Shown: piece after piece, positions 42,596 to 51,884 of the stretch
Numbering within the stretch: position 1 is the first letter of the stretch
Layout of the letters: every line of letters begins with the position of its first letter
NCBI GenBank assembly: GCA_035318925.1
Contig: DATHDS010000030.1
Location: 62,001 to 126,000 of the forward strand
Direction of reading: 5' to 3'
Length of the DNA stretch: 64,000 nucleotides
DNA from: VAXT01 sp035318925
GTDB taxonomy: Bacteria > Actinomycetota > Thermoleophilia > Gaiellales > Gaiellaceae
Made by a program: the position numbers and the translations under genes
Notes under the pieces: generated by a model
The model's database searches: none
What the model saw: only the letters and a program-made list of their open reading frames with translations
What the model was told of the DNA's origin: nothing

Positions 42596-43614
42596 TGCCC
42601 AGGCTTCGCGTCGCGGTCGTCATGGGAGGTCGCTCGAGCGAGCACGAGATCTCGCTCGCGTCGGCTGGCTCCGTGCTGGCAGCGCTCGACCCGGCGCGCT
42701 ACGAAGCAGTGACGGTCGAGATCGGCCGCGACGGGCGCTGGGAGCTCGGCCCCGGATCGCTCGCGGAGCTCGAGCGCATGGGGCGGTCCGCGGTGGAGAC
42801 GCTGCCGGTTCCCACGTCGCAGGTTCCGGCGACGCTCGCGGGGGTCGACGTCGTCTTCCCCGTGCTGCACGGGCCGTTTGGCGAGGACGGCACCGTTCAG
42901 GGCCTGCTCGAGCTGGCGGACGTGCCCTACGTCGGCGCGGGCGTGACGGCCTCGGCGCTGTGCATGGACAAGGACCTGTTCAAGTCCGTCCTGCGCGACA
43001 ACGGCATCCCCGTCACCCAAAGCGTGACGCTTCGCTCGCCATACGGCTTCGAGAATCCGTTCGGCTTTCCGGTCTTCGTGAAGCCCGCGCGGCTCGGCTC
43101 GTCGGTCGGGATCAGCAAGGCGCGCGGCGAGGACGAGCTGCGCGCCGCGATCGAGCTCGCCTTCCGCCACGACGAGAAGGTGCTAGTCGAGGAGTTCGTC
43201 TCGGGGGTCGAGGTCGAGGTCGGCGTGCTGGGGAATCAGGAGCCGTTCGCGTCGATCCCGGGCGAGATCGTGGCGAATTCCGACTGGTACGACTACTCGG
43301 CGAAGTACGACGAGGGCGGCATGGACCTGATCGTCCCGCCGCGGGTCCCGCAGGAGGCGATCGATCGCGTGCAGGAGCTCTCCGTCCAGGCCTTCCGCGC
43401 CACGGAGTGCGAAGGCATGGCCCGCGCGGACTGCTTCGTACGAGACGACGGCGAGGTGCTCGTCAACGAGCTGAACACGATCCCGGGCTTCACCGCGACG
43501 AGCGTTTACGCGAAGCTCTTCGAGGCCTCGGGAATCCCGTACGAGGAACTCCTCGACCGGCTGGTCAAGCTCGCGCTCGAGCGCCACGAGCGCCGCAGCC
43601 GGCTTAAGTTCTAG
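42595..43614 (+). CDS. ddl: D-alanine--D-alanine ligase
   Basis: 339 residues from ATG 42595 (GTG 42592 adds one). Makes D-Ala-D-Ala for peptidoglycan. ATP-grasp features: VAVVMGGRSSEHEISLASA, LHGPFGEDGTVQGLLE, PYVGAGVTASALCMDKDLFK, VKPARLGSSVGISKA, VEEFVSGVEVEVGVLG and VNELNTIPGFTATSVYAKL. A long loop between strands matches the VanA/Ddl long form only weakly. It overlaps the convergent kinase gene by 11 bases. Placement after pknB couples wall signalling and precursor supply. Confidence 0.95.
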   Translation: MPRLRVAVVMGGRSSEHEISLASAGSVLAALDPARYEAVTVEIGRDGRWELGPGSLAELERMGRSAVETLPVPTSQVPATLAGVDVVFPVLHGPFGEDGTVQGLLELADVPYVGAGVTASALCMDKDLFKSVLRDNGIPVTQSVTLRSPYGFENPFGFPVFVKPARLGSSVGISKARGEDELRAAIELAFRHDEKVLVEEFVSGVEVEVGVLGNQEPFASIPGEIVANSDWYDYSAKYDEGGMDLIVPPRVPQEAIDRVQELSVQAFRATECEGMARADCFVRDDGEVLVNELNTIPGFTATSVYAKLFEASGIPYEELLDRLVKLALERHERRSRLKF

Positions 43615-45037
43615 CGGTCACCTCGTCGATCTCGGCTTGCCCACCGCTGCTCGGCAGCCTCAACCAGACCATGTAGTACCGGTAGTCCTTGCCGTGCGTG
43701 TCGATCTTGAAGCTCGTGCGAGCCACGACCGTCTGCCAGTCCCCTGACACGTCGACGAAGCCGCTGTTCGACAAGTTGCTCGCCTGGATCTTGGCCTCGA
43801 AGCCGGGTACCGCCACGACCGTCAGGCGTGAAAGAGCGACGGCGCGAGGGGCGCTCAGCACGAGGCCGACGCCGGCTTTCGTGAACTCGCGGTAGTGCTC
43901 CGTCGTCCAGCCGCTGCTCGGGTTGCCGTCGGTCGCCTTCGCTGCCTCGTTGTCGTGCTCCTGCCCGTTGTTCCCGAATGGGTCATAGGCGGTCACTCCG
44001 TGGAGCGTGACCGGCTTCGACGGCGCGGCGCCATCCCGCTGGAGGACGCTCTTGCCGCCCCCGGTGTGGAACAGGAGAAACGCTCCCGCCGCGAGGAGCG
44101 CGACGACGAGCGCGGCGAGCACGAGCGGCATCACGACTGCCGGTCGTTCGTGCGAGCGCTCCCGCCGGGGTCGCCGCGGCGCCGGCACGATCATCGTCGC
44201 GCCCTCGTCGCCGCGGCCGTCGATCTCCGCAAGGCAGGCCTCGAGCTCGACCGCGAAGTCGCCCATCGACGGGAACCGCTCCTCGGGATCCTTCGACATC
44301 GCGCGCTGGATCGCGACGGCGAGCCGCATGGGACAGTCCGGCCGAGTGTCGAGCACGCTCGGCGCCGGCTCGTTCACGTGCCGCATCGCGACGGCGACGA
44401 AGTTGTCGCCCGAGAACGGCACCTCGCCGCTCAGGAGCTCATAGAGGACGACCCCGAGCGAGTAGATGTCCGTCTTCGGGTCGACCTTCTGGCCGCGGGC
44501 CTGCTCGGGCGCGATGTAGTCGCTCGTCCCGAGCACCGTGCCCGTCTGCGTGACCCCGTGGACGTCGAGCGAGCGCGCAATGCCGAAGTCGGTCACCTTC
44601 GCCTGCCCGTCCTCGTTGAGCAGCACGTTCTGTGGCTTCACGTCGCGGTGGACGAGGCCCCGCTCGTGCGCGAAGGCGAGCGCCCGCGCCACCTGGAGCG
44701 TGAGCCGAATCGCCTCCCGCACCTCGAGCGGCCCCCGATTCGAGAGCTCCTTCAGGTTCTCGCCGTCGATGTACTCGAAGACGATGAACTGACGGCCTTC
44801 CTGCTCGCCCCGGTCGATGACGGTGACGATGTTCGGATGCGTGAGCTGCGCCACCGCCCGCGCCTCGCGGCGGAACCGCTCGACGTAGTCCTCGTCCCGT
44901 GTGTACTGCTCGTGGAGGATCTTCAGCGCGACCGTCCGCTCGAGCAGCCGGTCGTGCGCGCGAAAGACGTTCGACATGCCGCCCGAGCCGACCAGCTTCT
45001 CGAGCTCGTAACGGCCGGCTATCAGCTCACCGACCAC
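43604..45037 (-). CDS. Ser/Thr protein kinase with extracellular discoidin-like domain
   Basis: 477 residues from GTG 45037: kinase domain about 8-270 (VGSGGMSNVFRA, VALKIL, LVHRDVKPQNV, VTDFGIARS, GTSDYIAPEQARGQ), TM about 315-340 (VVMPLVLAALVVALLAAGAF), then an outside domain of about 130 residues (AYDPFGNNGQEHDNEAAKAT, DGNPSSGWTTEHYREF, LRLPSSGGQAEIDEV) resembling discoidin/F5-8C-like sugar-binding folds at the end of some actinobacterial kinases and MviN. It has no PASTA repeats, so it should sense another ligand, probably glycan. Confidence 0.88.
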   Translation of the reverse strand: MVGELIAGRYELEKLVGSGGMSNVFRAHDRLLERTVALKILHEQYTRDEDYVERFRREARAVAQLTHPNIVTVIDRGEQEGRQFIVFEYIDGENLKELSNRGPLEVREAIRLTLQVARALAFAHERGLVHRDVKPQNVLLNEDGQAKVTDFGIARSLDVHGVTQTGTVLGTSDYIAPEQARGQKVDPKTDIYSLGVVLYELLSGEVPFSGDNFVAVAMRHVNEPAPSVLDTRPDCPMRLAVAIQRAMSKDPEERFPSMGDFAVELEACLAEIDGRGDEGATMIVPAPRRPRRERSHERPAVVMPLVLAALVVALLAAGAFLLFHTGGGKSVLQRDGAAPSKPVTLHGVTAYDPFGNNGQEHDNEAAKATDGNPSSGWTTEHYREFTKAGVGLVLSAPRAVALSRLTVVAVPGFEAKIQASNLSNSGFVDVSGDWQTVVARTSFKIDTHGKDYRYYMVWLRLPSSGGQAEIDEVTART

Positions 45038-45066
45038 GGATTGAAGTTTCCCTGAGACCAGCTGGA

Positions 45067-46392
45067 CTACGCGCCGATAGCGGCGGCGAGGGCGTCTTCC
45101 CAGACGCCGAGAGCCTCGTCGAGCTCCGCGTCGGTGATCACGAGCGGCGTCAGCACCCGGATGCAGTTGCCGTCGGTCCCGGACTTGATGAGCAGGAGCC
45201 CGTTCCGGAACGCCTCCTCGATCACGGCCGAGGCGAGGTCCGCCGCCGGCTCCTTCGTCACAGGATCCTGGACGAGCTCGATCGCGAGCATCGCGCCCAG
45301 GCCGCGCACATCGCCGATCACGTCCCAGCGCGACTGCCAGGCGGTCATCCGGGCTCTGATCGTCTCGCCGATCGCCGCAGCGCGCGCGACGAGCTCCTCT
45401 TCCTCGAAGACGTCGAGCACGGCGATTGCAGCCGCCTGGGCAACCGGATTCCCGACGTAGGTGCCGCCGATCGCGGAGTCGGGCGGCGAGTCCATGATCT
45501 CGGCCTTGCCGACGACGCCCGAGAGCGGAAGCCCGCCGGCGATCGACTTGGCCACGACCATCAGGTCGGGCTCGACGCCGTGGTGCTGGATGCACCACAT
45601 CTTCCCGGTCCGTCCGAATCCCGTCTGCACCTCGTCCACGACGAAGACGATCCCGTGCTCGTCGCAGATCTCGCGAACGCCCTGGACGAACTCGGTCGGC
45701 GCGACGACGAAGCCGCCCTCGCCGAGGATCGGCTCCATCACGATCGCGGCGACCGTCTCGGCCGCGACCTGGGTCAGGAACGCGCGCCGCAGCGCCTTCA
45801 GCGCGGCCTCGACGTCGATCCCGCGATAAGCGTGCGGGTAGGGCACGCGGTAGACCTCCGGGGCGAACGGGCCGAGGCCGGCCTTGTACGGATGCGTCTT
45901 CGAGGTCATCGTCATCGAGAGCATCGTGCGGCCGTGGAAGGCCCCTTCGAACGCGATCACGGCGGGCCGCCTCGTGTACGAGCGGGCGAACTTGATCGAG
46001 TTCTCGACCGCCTCGGTGCCGGCGTTGAAGAAGGCCGCCTTCGCGGGGCCGGAGAACGGCGAGACCGCGATCAGCCGCTCCGCGAGCTCGACGTAGATCT
46101 CGTACGGCACGATCGTGAAGTCGGTGTGCGCGAAGCGCGCGAGCTGCTCCTGCGCGGCCTCGACGACCTGCGGGTGCGAGTGCCCGACGTTCAGGCAGCC
46201 GACCCCGCCGGTCAGGTCGATGAACGTGTTGCCGTCGACGTCGGTGAGCGTCGCCCCGTGCCCCTCGGCCGTGAAGATGGGGTGGACGAGCGAAAGCGGA
46301 GCGGCGACCACGCGCTCCTTGCGCTCCGCGATCTCACGCGAGCGCGGGCCCGGAAGCTCCGTTCGAATCTCGATCGACTTGGTGACTGCCAT
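45067..46392 (-). CDS. gabT: 4-aminobutyrate aminotransferase-like class III aminotransferase
   Basis: 441 residues, PLP-dependent. Landmarks: FIDLTGGVGCLNVGHSHPQV, FFNAGTEAVENSIKFAR, FEGAFHGRT, IVMEPILGEGGF, FVVDEVQTGFGRTGKMWC and the PLP lysine in MVVAKSIAGGLPLSGVVG. GVG and IAGGLPLSG favour GABA/5-aminovalerate aminotransferase over acetylornithine forms, but substrate choice is not certain. ATG at 46392 chosen (MAVTKSIEIRTELPGP); earlier in-frame starts exist. Divergent from pdxH, which makes its cofactor. Confidence 0.88.
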   Translation of the reverse strand: MAVTKSIEIRTELPGPRSREIAERKERVVAAPLSLVHPIFTAEGHGATLTDVDGNTFIDLTGGVGCLNVGHSHPQVVEAAQEQLARFAHTDFTIVPYEIYVELAERLIAVSPFSGPAKAAFFNAGTEAVENSIKFARSYTRRPAVIAFEGAFHGRTMLSMTMTSKTHPYKAGLGPFAPEVYRVPYPHAYRGIDVEAALKALRRAFLTQVAAETVAAIVMEPILGEGGFVVAPTEFVQGVREICDEHGIVFVVDEVQTGFGRTGKMWCIQHHGVEPDLMVVAKSIAGGLPLSGVVGKAEIMDSPPDSAIGGTYVGNPVAQAAAIAVLDVFEEEELVARAAAIGETIRARMTAWQSRWDVIGDVRGLGAMLAIELVQDPVTKEPAADLASAVIEEAFRNGLLLIKSGTDGNCIRVLTPLVITDAELDEALGVWEDALAAAIGA

Positions 46393-46423
46393 CGCTTTGA
46401 ACATACAGCACGCGACGGCCATT

Positions 46424-46448
46424 TGTATAGATGAATAGAGTCCATACA
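46424..46448. promoter_or_regulatory. Inverted repeat in the gabT-pdxH divergent spacer
   Basis: TGTAT, fifteen bases, ATACA within an AT-rich stretch unusual for this window; the right arm touches the pdxH ATG. It could be the shared promoter core or an operator. Confidence 0.3.
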
Positions 46449-47032
46449 TGAGCCTCGGACGTGGCGATCTCGACCCGGATCCCCTGCGTCAGTTCGAGCG
46501 CTGGCACGCAGAGGCGGGCGGGCTGGACGCGGTCGCGCTGGCGACGGCCAACGAACACGGAGCGCCCTCGGTTCGCATGGTGCTCCTGAAGGGAGCCGAC
46601 GAGCGCGGCTTCGTCTTCCACTCGAGCTACGAGGGCCGCAAGGCGCGCGAGCTGGCGCAGAACCCACGCGGCGCGCTCCTCTTTTACTGGCAGGAGCCCG
46701 GCCGGCAGGTGCGGGTCGAGGGCGAGGTCGAGCGCGTTGACACCGCCGAGTCGGAGGCGTACTTCCGGACCCGTCCGCGCGGCGGCCAGCTCGCTGCCTG
46801 GGCCTCGACGCAGAGCGAACCGATCGGCTCGCGCGCGGAGCTCGAGGCTCGCTTCCGCGAGGTCGAGGCCGAGTACGAAGGCCGAGAGGTGCCGCTCCCT
46901 CCGCACTGGGGCGGCTTCCGTCTCGTCCCGGAGGCTTACGAGTTCTGGGAGCACCGCGACAACCGGCTGCACGACCGCTTCCGCTACCACCGCGAACACG
47001 CCAACTGGGTCATCGAACGGCTGAGCCCGTGA
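46448..47032 (+). CDS. pdxH: Pyridoxamine 5'-phosphate oxidase
   Basis: 194 residues, FMN-dependent, making pyridoxal 5'-phosphate. Landmarks: DPLRQFERWHAEA, ALATANEHGAPSVRMVLLKG, GFVFHSSYEGRKARELAQNP, QVRVEGEVERV, WASTQSEPIGSRAELE and the C-terminal HWGGFRLVPEAYEFWEHRDN...HDRFRYHR signature. Next to a PLP-dependent aminotransferase on the other strand. Confidence 0.95.
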   Translation: MSLGRGDLDPDPLRQFERWHAEAGGLDAVALATANEHGAPSVRMVLLKGADERGFVFHSSYEGRKARELAQNPRGALLFYWQEPGRQVRVEGEVERVDTAESEAYFRTRPRGGQLAAWASTQSEPIGSRAELEARFREVEAEYEGREVPLPPHWGGFRLVPEAYEFWEHRDNRLHDRFRYHREHANWVIERLSP

Positions 47033-47045
47033 TTACCGTAGTGGG

Positions 47046-48098
47046 GTGATCCTCGGACATCTCGACCTCGACGCCTTCTTCGCCGCCGTGGAGGAGTTGG
47101 AGAATCCCGACCTTCGCTCCAAGCCGCTCGTCGTCGGAGGAGACCCGCACGGGCGAGGAGTCGTGGCGACCGCCAACTACGAGGCGCGGAAGTTCGGGAT
47201 CCATTCCGCGATGTCGTGCGCCGAGGCGCTGCGGCGCTGCCCACACGCCGTCTTCGTCCGGCCGCGCCACGGCGTCTACAAGGAGTACTCGCAGGCCGTC
47301 TGGAGCTCGGTGCGGGAGGTGGTGCCGACCGTCGAGCGCACCGGAATGGACGAGGGGTACCTCGATCTCGGCGAGGTGGCCGCCACCTTCGGCGAAGCGC
47401 GGGCGCTGGCCGAGGCGGTGCAGACGTCCGTGCGTGGAGCGACCAGCCTGAGCGCGGCGATGGGCGTCGCCACGTCGAAGGTCGTCGCCAAGATCGCCAG
47501 CGACCGGCGCAAGCCCGGCGGCCTGACCGTCGTCCCGGCTGGCCGGGAGGCCTCGTTCCTGGCGCCGTTCGATGTGCGTCGCCTCCCCGGGGTCGGGCCG
47601 CGCTCGGAGGCGAGGCTGCGGGCGGCCGGCCTGGAGACGATCGGCGCTCTCGCCGCGCTGACGGACGACGAGCTCAAGCGCCTCCTCCCCGGCAAGGTCG
47701 GAGCGCTCCTCCGCGACCGGGCCCGCGGCATCGATCCCCGCGGGCTCGAGCTGTCGTCGGAGCGAGTCTCGATCAGCACCGAGGAGACGTTCGAGCGGGA
47801 CATCGCCGACCGCGAGCAGCTCAAGGACGAGCTCCGCCGGATGTCCGCACGCCTCGCTGAGCACCTGCAGCGCTCCGGCGAGACGGGGCGCACCGTGACG
47901 ACGAAGGTGCGCTACCCAGACTTCTCGATTCGCAGCCGCTCGACGAGCATCCCGGTGGGGACCGACGATCCGCAGCGCATCGCCGAGCTCGCGTGCGCCT
48001 GCCTCGACCGCGCACTCGACGATCGCCCGGGAGCGCTACGGCTCGTCGGAGTCGGCGTCTCAGGCTTCGAGCCGCACGGACAGCTCGCGCTCGCCTAA
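47046..48098 (+). CDS. dinB: DNA polymerase IV (Y family)
   Basis: 350 residues. Palm residues: ILGHLDLDAFFAAVEEL at the N-terminus and the second acidic pair in GMDEGYLDL (the usual SIDEAYLD is altered to GMDEGYLD, both acidic residues kept). Steric-gate region YEARKFGIHSAM; helix-hairpin-helix RRLPGVGPRSEARLRAAGLETIGAL (first 20 diagnostic); little-finger domain about 240-350. No canonical beta-clamp peptide is obvious at the very end. GTG start at 47046. Confidence 0.93.
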   Translation: MILGHLDLDAFFAAVEELENPDLRSKPLVVGGDPHGRGVVATANYEARKFGIHSAMSCAEALRRCPHAVFVRPRHGVYKEYSQAVWSSVREVVPTVERTGMDEGYLDLGEVAATFGEARALAEAVQTSVRGATSLSAAMGVATSKVVAKIASDRRKPGGLTVVPAGREASFLAPFDVRRLPGVGPRSEARLRAAGLETIGALAALTDDELKRLLPGKVGALLRDRARGIDPRGLELSSERVSISTEETFERDIADREQLKDELRRMSARLAEHLQRSGETGRTVTTKVRYPDFSIRSRSTSIPVGTDDPQRIAELACACLDRALDDRPGALRLVGVGVSGFEPHGQLALA

Positions 48099-48541
48099 GC
48101 GGGAGGCGCCTCTGCCCTCGCCATCTTGCGGTGACCGTGCCACACGCTGCTCGCGAGGAAACCGGAGACGCCGAGGATGATGAGCGCATTCAGACCGTGC
48201 AGGGCCGCGACCCAGGGCACGTCCTCACCGGTCCACGCGAGCACGTTCTGGATGATCAGAAGCACCGCCAGCGCGAGGGCCCCCAACACGAACTTCTTAC
48301 CCGGCCGTGCGACGAGCACGATCAGCAACAGGAGGAACGAGATCAGGGTCAGGAGCGTGCCAAGCCCGGCGTGCGGCCCGAAGTTGTCTTCGATCTTCTT
48401 CTGGGTTACCGAATTGTCCTTGCCCGGAAGCGACCGGAAGATGCCCGCGGCCGCGAGGTAGAACTGAACAGGGAGCAGCACGACGAACAGGCCCTGCAAG
48501 TAGCGGTAGATCGTGAAGAAGACGCCTCTGTAGCCGCTCAC
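48095..48541 (-). CDS. Small four-helix membrane protein
   Basis: 148 residues with four TM segments (about 10-32, 55-80, 84-104, 110-132): FFTIYRYLQGLFVVLLPVQF, GTLLTLISFLLLLIVLVAR, FVLGALALAVLLIIQNVLAW, ALHGLNALIILGVSGFLA. Resembles small uncharacterised DUF6220-like proteins. Its stop overlaps the dinB stop by four bases. Function unknown. Confidence 0.7.
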   Translation of the reverse strand: MSGYRGVFFTIYRYLQGLFVVLLPVQFYLAAAGIFRSLPGKDNSVTQKKIEDNFGPHAGLGTLLTLISFLLLLIVLVARPGKKFVLGALALAVLLIIQNVLAWTGEDVPWVAALHGLNALIILGVSGFLASSVWHGHRKMARAEAPPA

Positions 48542-48571
48542 GGAGACTCCTTTGTAGTGGGGTGCGAAACC

Positions 48572-49624
48572 CTAACCTGTCCAGCGGAAGCCGGTCTCGC
48601 CCGGCCGAGGCTCGAGCGGGCTCGTCGGCAGGCCCGTCGGGGGCTCGTTCGCGTTGTAGCCGCCGGGCGCCACGTCGTTCGGCGTATCGGGATGAAACAG
48701 GGAGGCGAGGTACTGGATGTGCCCTCGTCCGGGGCCGAGCTCCCACTGCCCGCCGCCGTAGGCGGCGATGTCGCGCGCCGCGCAGTAGTCGTAGGCCTCG
48801 AAGAGCCGACGGACGCTGCCGAAGCGCGACGGCTTGATGTTGATCGAGCGCGGCGGCCACGGGGCGTTCTCGATGTCCTGCACGGAATGGATGGGCGCAT
48901 CCCACGTCACGCGGGCGGAGTGGTCCTCGAGGATCGGCCTCGTCTCGTCGGTCACGGCCGGGTCCTCGATCCACGCGCTGGGGAATGCCTCGGCGACCCG
49001 CCGATAGAGCTCGGGGTCAGGCGGCTGGTCGACACCCGTGCCCTTGTACTGGCCCTTGAGGTCGACCGTGTCGACGACGCCGAGGCTCGCCAGCTCCTCG
49101 ATCAGCTCCTCGGTCCAGTCGCTCGTCGGGTCGAGCTTGAAGCGAAGGCCTGGATAGGCCTGACGCCACTGCTGCAGCGGCTCGATCGACGGAGGCTCGC
49201 CGAAGCGCATCGACGAGACGAAGGTCACGGGCCTGGGCTCGCGGCCGACCGCATCGGCGAGGGACCGACCAGCCTGGCGCAGTGCGAGGTCGAGGGCTGC
49301 GCTCTCGAAGGCCCAGCGGCGATAGTCGTGCCAGGCCGCCATCTGCGGCTCCTGGGTAAAAAGCTCGAGCCCGTCGAGGTGCTGCGAGAACGAGTCGAGG
49401 GTGTAGGAACCGGCGAGCAGGAGGGTGTCAGGAGGGGGATGGTCGCCGGCGGTGTACGTCACGTCCTCGCCGATGCCCTCCTCGCCGCCGCCGCTCAGGT
49501 GCACGACGGTGGTCACGCGGGTGAACTCCGGCGAGACGGTCAGCTCGAGCCCCTCGAGCGCGTAGGACTCGATCTCGAGCGGCAGTTCGGCGACAGCGTC
49601 GTAGAGCGGCACAGGGCGAACCAT
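48572..49624 (-). CDS. Enolase-superfamily enzyme
   Basis: 350 residues with the muconate-lactonising/mandelate-racemase layout: an N-terminal capping part about 1-130 and a barrel with KLDPTSDWTEELIEEL, TVDLKGQYKG, AWIEDPAVTDETRP, ARVTWDAPIHS and INIKPSRFGSVRRLFEAYDY. Asp/Glu at the three barrel metal positions seem present but the spacing is not that of a characterised subgroup, so the substrate cannot be given. Upstream of and divergent from dcd. Confidence 0.75.
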   Translation of the reverse strand: MVRPVPLYDAVAELPLEIESYALEGLELTVSPEFTRVTTVVHLSGGGEEGIGEDVTYTAGDHPPPDTLLLAGSYTLDSFSQHLDGLELFTQEPQMAAWHDYRRWAFESAALDLALRQAGRSLADAVGREPRPVTFVSSMRFGEPPSIEPLQQWRQAYPGLRFKLDPTSDWTEELIEELASLGVVDTVDLKGQYKGTGVDQPPDPELYRRVAEAFPSAWIEDPAVTDETRPILEDHSARVTWDAPIHSVQDIENAPWPPRSINIKPSRFGSVRRLFEAYDYCAARDIAAYGGGQWELGPGRGHIQYLASLFHPDTPNDVAPGGYNANEPPTGLPTSPLEPRPGETGFRWTG

Positions 49625-49635
49625 AGAATCGCGGC

Positions 49636-50214
49636 GTGGTTCTCTCCGATCGAACCATCTCGCGGCTCCTCGAGGAGGGGCGCATCGAGATCGAGCCGTA
49701 CGACCCGGCGCTGCTCCAGCCGTCGAGCGTGGACGTCCGCGTCGACCGCTTCTTCCGCGTCTTCCACAACGCGCGCTACGCGTTCATCGACGTCAAGGAG
49801 CCGCAGGAGGATCTGACCGAGCTCGTCGAGATCGACGGCGAGCGGCCGTTCATCCTGCATCCCGGTGAGTTCGTGCTCGGCTCGACGCTCGAGCGGATCC
49901 GGCTGCCGGACGACCTCGTGGCCCGGTTGGAGGGGAAGTCGTCGCTCGGCCGACTCGGCCTGCTCATCCACTCGACCGCGGGCTTCATCGACCCCGGCTG
50001 GGACGGCCACGTCACGCTCGAGCTCTCGAACGTGGCCAACCTCCCGATCACGATCTACTTCGGGATGAAGATCGGCCAGCTCTCGTTCATGGAGCTGTCA
50101 GAGCCGGCGCAGAGCCCCTACGGCTCCGGAGGGCTCGGCTCGAAGTACCAGGGCCAGCAGGGGCCGACGCCGAGCCGGTACTGGCAGAACTTCGAGCGGG
50201 AAACCGCGAAGTGA
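49636..50214 (+). CDS. dcd: dCTP deaminase
   Basis: 192 residues. Deaminates dCTP on the way to dUMP/dTTP. Landmarks: MVLSDRTISRLLEEGRIEIE, LLQPSSVDVRVDRFFRVF, FILHPGEFVLGSTLE, ARLEGKSSLGRLGLLIHSTA, GFIDPGWDGHVTLELSNV and QGPTPSRYWQNF. The EGKSSLGRLGL(L) signature is intact. Whether it is the bifunctional dUMP-forming type is not decided by sight. GTG start; the TGA overlaps the next gene. Confidence 0.94.
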   Translation: MVLSDRTISRLLEEGRIEIEPYDPALLQPSSVDVRVDRFFRVFHNARYAFIDVKEPQEDLTELVEIDGERPFILHPGEFVLGSTLERIRLPDDLVARLEGKSSLGRLGLLIHSTAGFIDPGWDGHVTLELSNVANLPITIYFGMKIGQLSFMELSEPAQSPYGSGGLGSKYQGQQGPTPSRYWQNFERETAK

Positions 50215-51098
50215 TCCTCGTCACCGGCGGTACGGGCTTCGTCGGTGGGCACGTGGTGCACGCGCTGCGCCAGTCGGGGAAGCCGGTGCGCTGCCTCGTC
50301 CGCAACCGGCGCAAGGCCGGGAGGCTCGGCGCGCTCGGCTGCGAGCTCGCCGAGGGTGACGTGACCGACCCGGCCGGCCTGCGCGGGGCCATCGAGGGCG
50401 TCGACGTCGTCGTCCACCTCGTGGCCATTCGCCAGGGGCGGCCGGAGCAGTTCCAGCGGATCATGATCGGGGGAACCCGCACTCTCCTCGAGTTGGCGAA
50501 GGAAGGCGGCGTCAAGCGCTTCGTCCTCATGAGCGCTCTCGGAACGAGCGAGGCGACGAAGGATCTCGTCCCCTACTACGGCGCGAAGTGGCAGGAGGAA
50601 CAGGACGTGCAGGGCTCCGGCCTGCCGTACGTCATCTTCCGGCCGAGCTTCATCTTCGGACGCGACGGCGGGATCCTGCCGACCTTTCGCAAGCTCGCGA
50701 AGCTCGCTCCGGTGACGCCGATCATCGGCTCGGGCCGACAGCGCATCCAGCCGATCTGGGCAGACGACGTCGGGTCGTACTTCGACCAGGCGGTCGACCT
50801 GGAGGCGGCCACGAACCGCACGTTCGAGCTCGGCGGCCCGGAGGCGGTCACCTGGAACGAGTTCTGGGAGCGGCTGAAGCGCACGCTCGGCCTGCGGCGA
50901 CCGAGCGTTCACGTCCCGGTCGGGTTGATGAAGGTGAACGCGCTCGTCACGGAGCGGCTGCCGGGGAACATCCCTCTGACACGCGACCTCCTGAAGATGC
51001 TCGAGGCCGGCGACAACGTCGTGACGAACGACGACGCCGTGCAGACGTTCCAGCTCCCGCTCGTCCCCCTCGACGAGCAGCTGCGACGCGCCGCCTGA
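50211..51098 (+). CDS. NAD(P)-binding epimerase/NmrA-like protein
   Basis: 295 residues, atypical short-chain dehydrogenase of the NDUFA9/complex-I-assembly-like group. N-terminal ILVTGGTGFVGGHVVHAL binds the cofactor; ADVTDPAGL-type strand (EGDVTDPAGLRGAIEG), VVHLVAIRQG, FVLMSALG and YYGAKWQEE follow (YxxxK kept in altered form), then the IRPSFIFG-like FRPSFIFGRDGG. Overlaps dcd by four bases and peptidase E by one. Confidence 0.8.
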   Translation: MILVTGGTGFVGGHVVHALRQSGKPVRCLVRNRRKAGRLGALGCELAEGDVTDPAGLRGAIEGVDVVVHLVAIRQGRPEQFQRIMIGGTRTLLELAKEGGVKRFVLMSALGTSEATKDLVPYYGAKWQEEQDVQGSGLPYVIFRPSFIFGRDGGILPTFRKLAKLAPVTPIIGSGRQRIQPIWADDVGSYFDQAVDLEAATNRTFELGGPEAVTWNEFWERLKRTLGLRRPSVHVPVGLMKVNALVTERLPGNIPLTRDLLKMLEAGDNVVTNDDAVQTFQLPLVPLDEQLRRAA

Positions 51099-51778
51099 TG
51101 GCGGAACGGCAGATCGTCGCGTGCGGCGGCCTCGGCGAGGACGACGAGGCGGGCGTGCTGATCCGGTTCGTACTCGGTCTCACCGGCAAGGAGCGGCCTC
51201 GCGTGTGCCTCGTCCCGACCGCGAGCGCAGAGAAGCCGGAGTTCATCGTCCGGTTCTACGAGGAGCTGAGCGGCGTGGCTGACTGCTCTCACATCTCGTT
51301 CTTCCCGTGGCCTCCGGCCGATCTACGCGAGCTCGTCCTCTCGCAGGACGCGCTCTTCGTCAGCGGCGGCAACACCGCGAACATGCTGGCGATCTGGCGC
51401 GCCCACGGGTTCGACGCAATCGTCCGCGAGGCGTGGGAGCAGGGGATCGTGCTCGCCGGGTCGAGCGCGGGAATGATCTGCTGGTTCGAGGCCGGCGTCA
51501 CCGACTCGTTCGGCCCGCAGCTCGAGGGGATGCGCGACGGCCTCGGTCTCCTGGCTGGGAGCGCCTGCCCGCACTACGACGGGGAGGAGCGGCGGCGGCC
51601 TCGCTACCGGGAGCTCGTGGAGGACGGGTTTCCGCCGGGAATCGCGGCCGACGACTCCGTCGCGCTCCACTACGTCGGGACCGAGCTCCGCGACGTCGTC
51701 TCGGCACGCGAGGGCGCCCGTGCCTACCGAGTCGAGCCCGGCAACGAGACGCCCATCGAGCCCCGGTTCCTCGCATAG
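51098..51778 (+). CDS. Peptidase E (family S51)-like protein
   Basis: 226 residues. RVCLVPTASAEKPEFIVRFY, ALFVSGGNTANMLAIWR and the nucleophile GSSAGMICWFEAG identify the S51 dipeptidase E family, with HY in GSACPHYDGE as the histidine region. Relatives cleave Asp-X dipeptides; some hydrolyse cyanophycin, a nitrogen store. The TGATG junction couples it to the upstream gene. Confidence 0.85.
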   Translation: MAERQIVACGGLGEDDEAGVLIRFVLGLTGKERPRVCLVPTASAEKPEFIVRFYEELSGVADCSHISFFPWPPADLRELVLSQDALFVSGGNTANMLAIWRAHGFDAIVREAWEQGIVLAGSSAGMICWFEAGVTDSFGPQLEGMRDGLGLLAGSACPHYDGEERRRPRYRELVEDGFPPGIAADDSVALHYVGTELRDVVSAREGARAYRVEPGNETPIEPRFLA

Positions 51779-51884
51779 GGCGGAGATCTCGGGACCATCG
51801 ATCGTGGCAAGGGCGGGCCGGTCGAACTGTCGTTCCTCGGCTCGTGTGCTCTAAGTCGCGGAAAGTGCGAAGCGCTTTGCGCGA

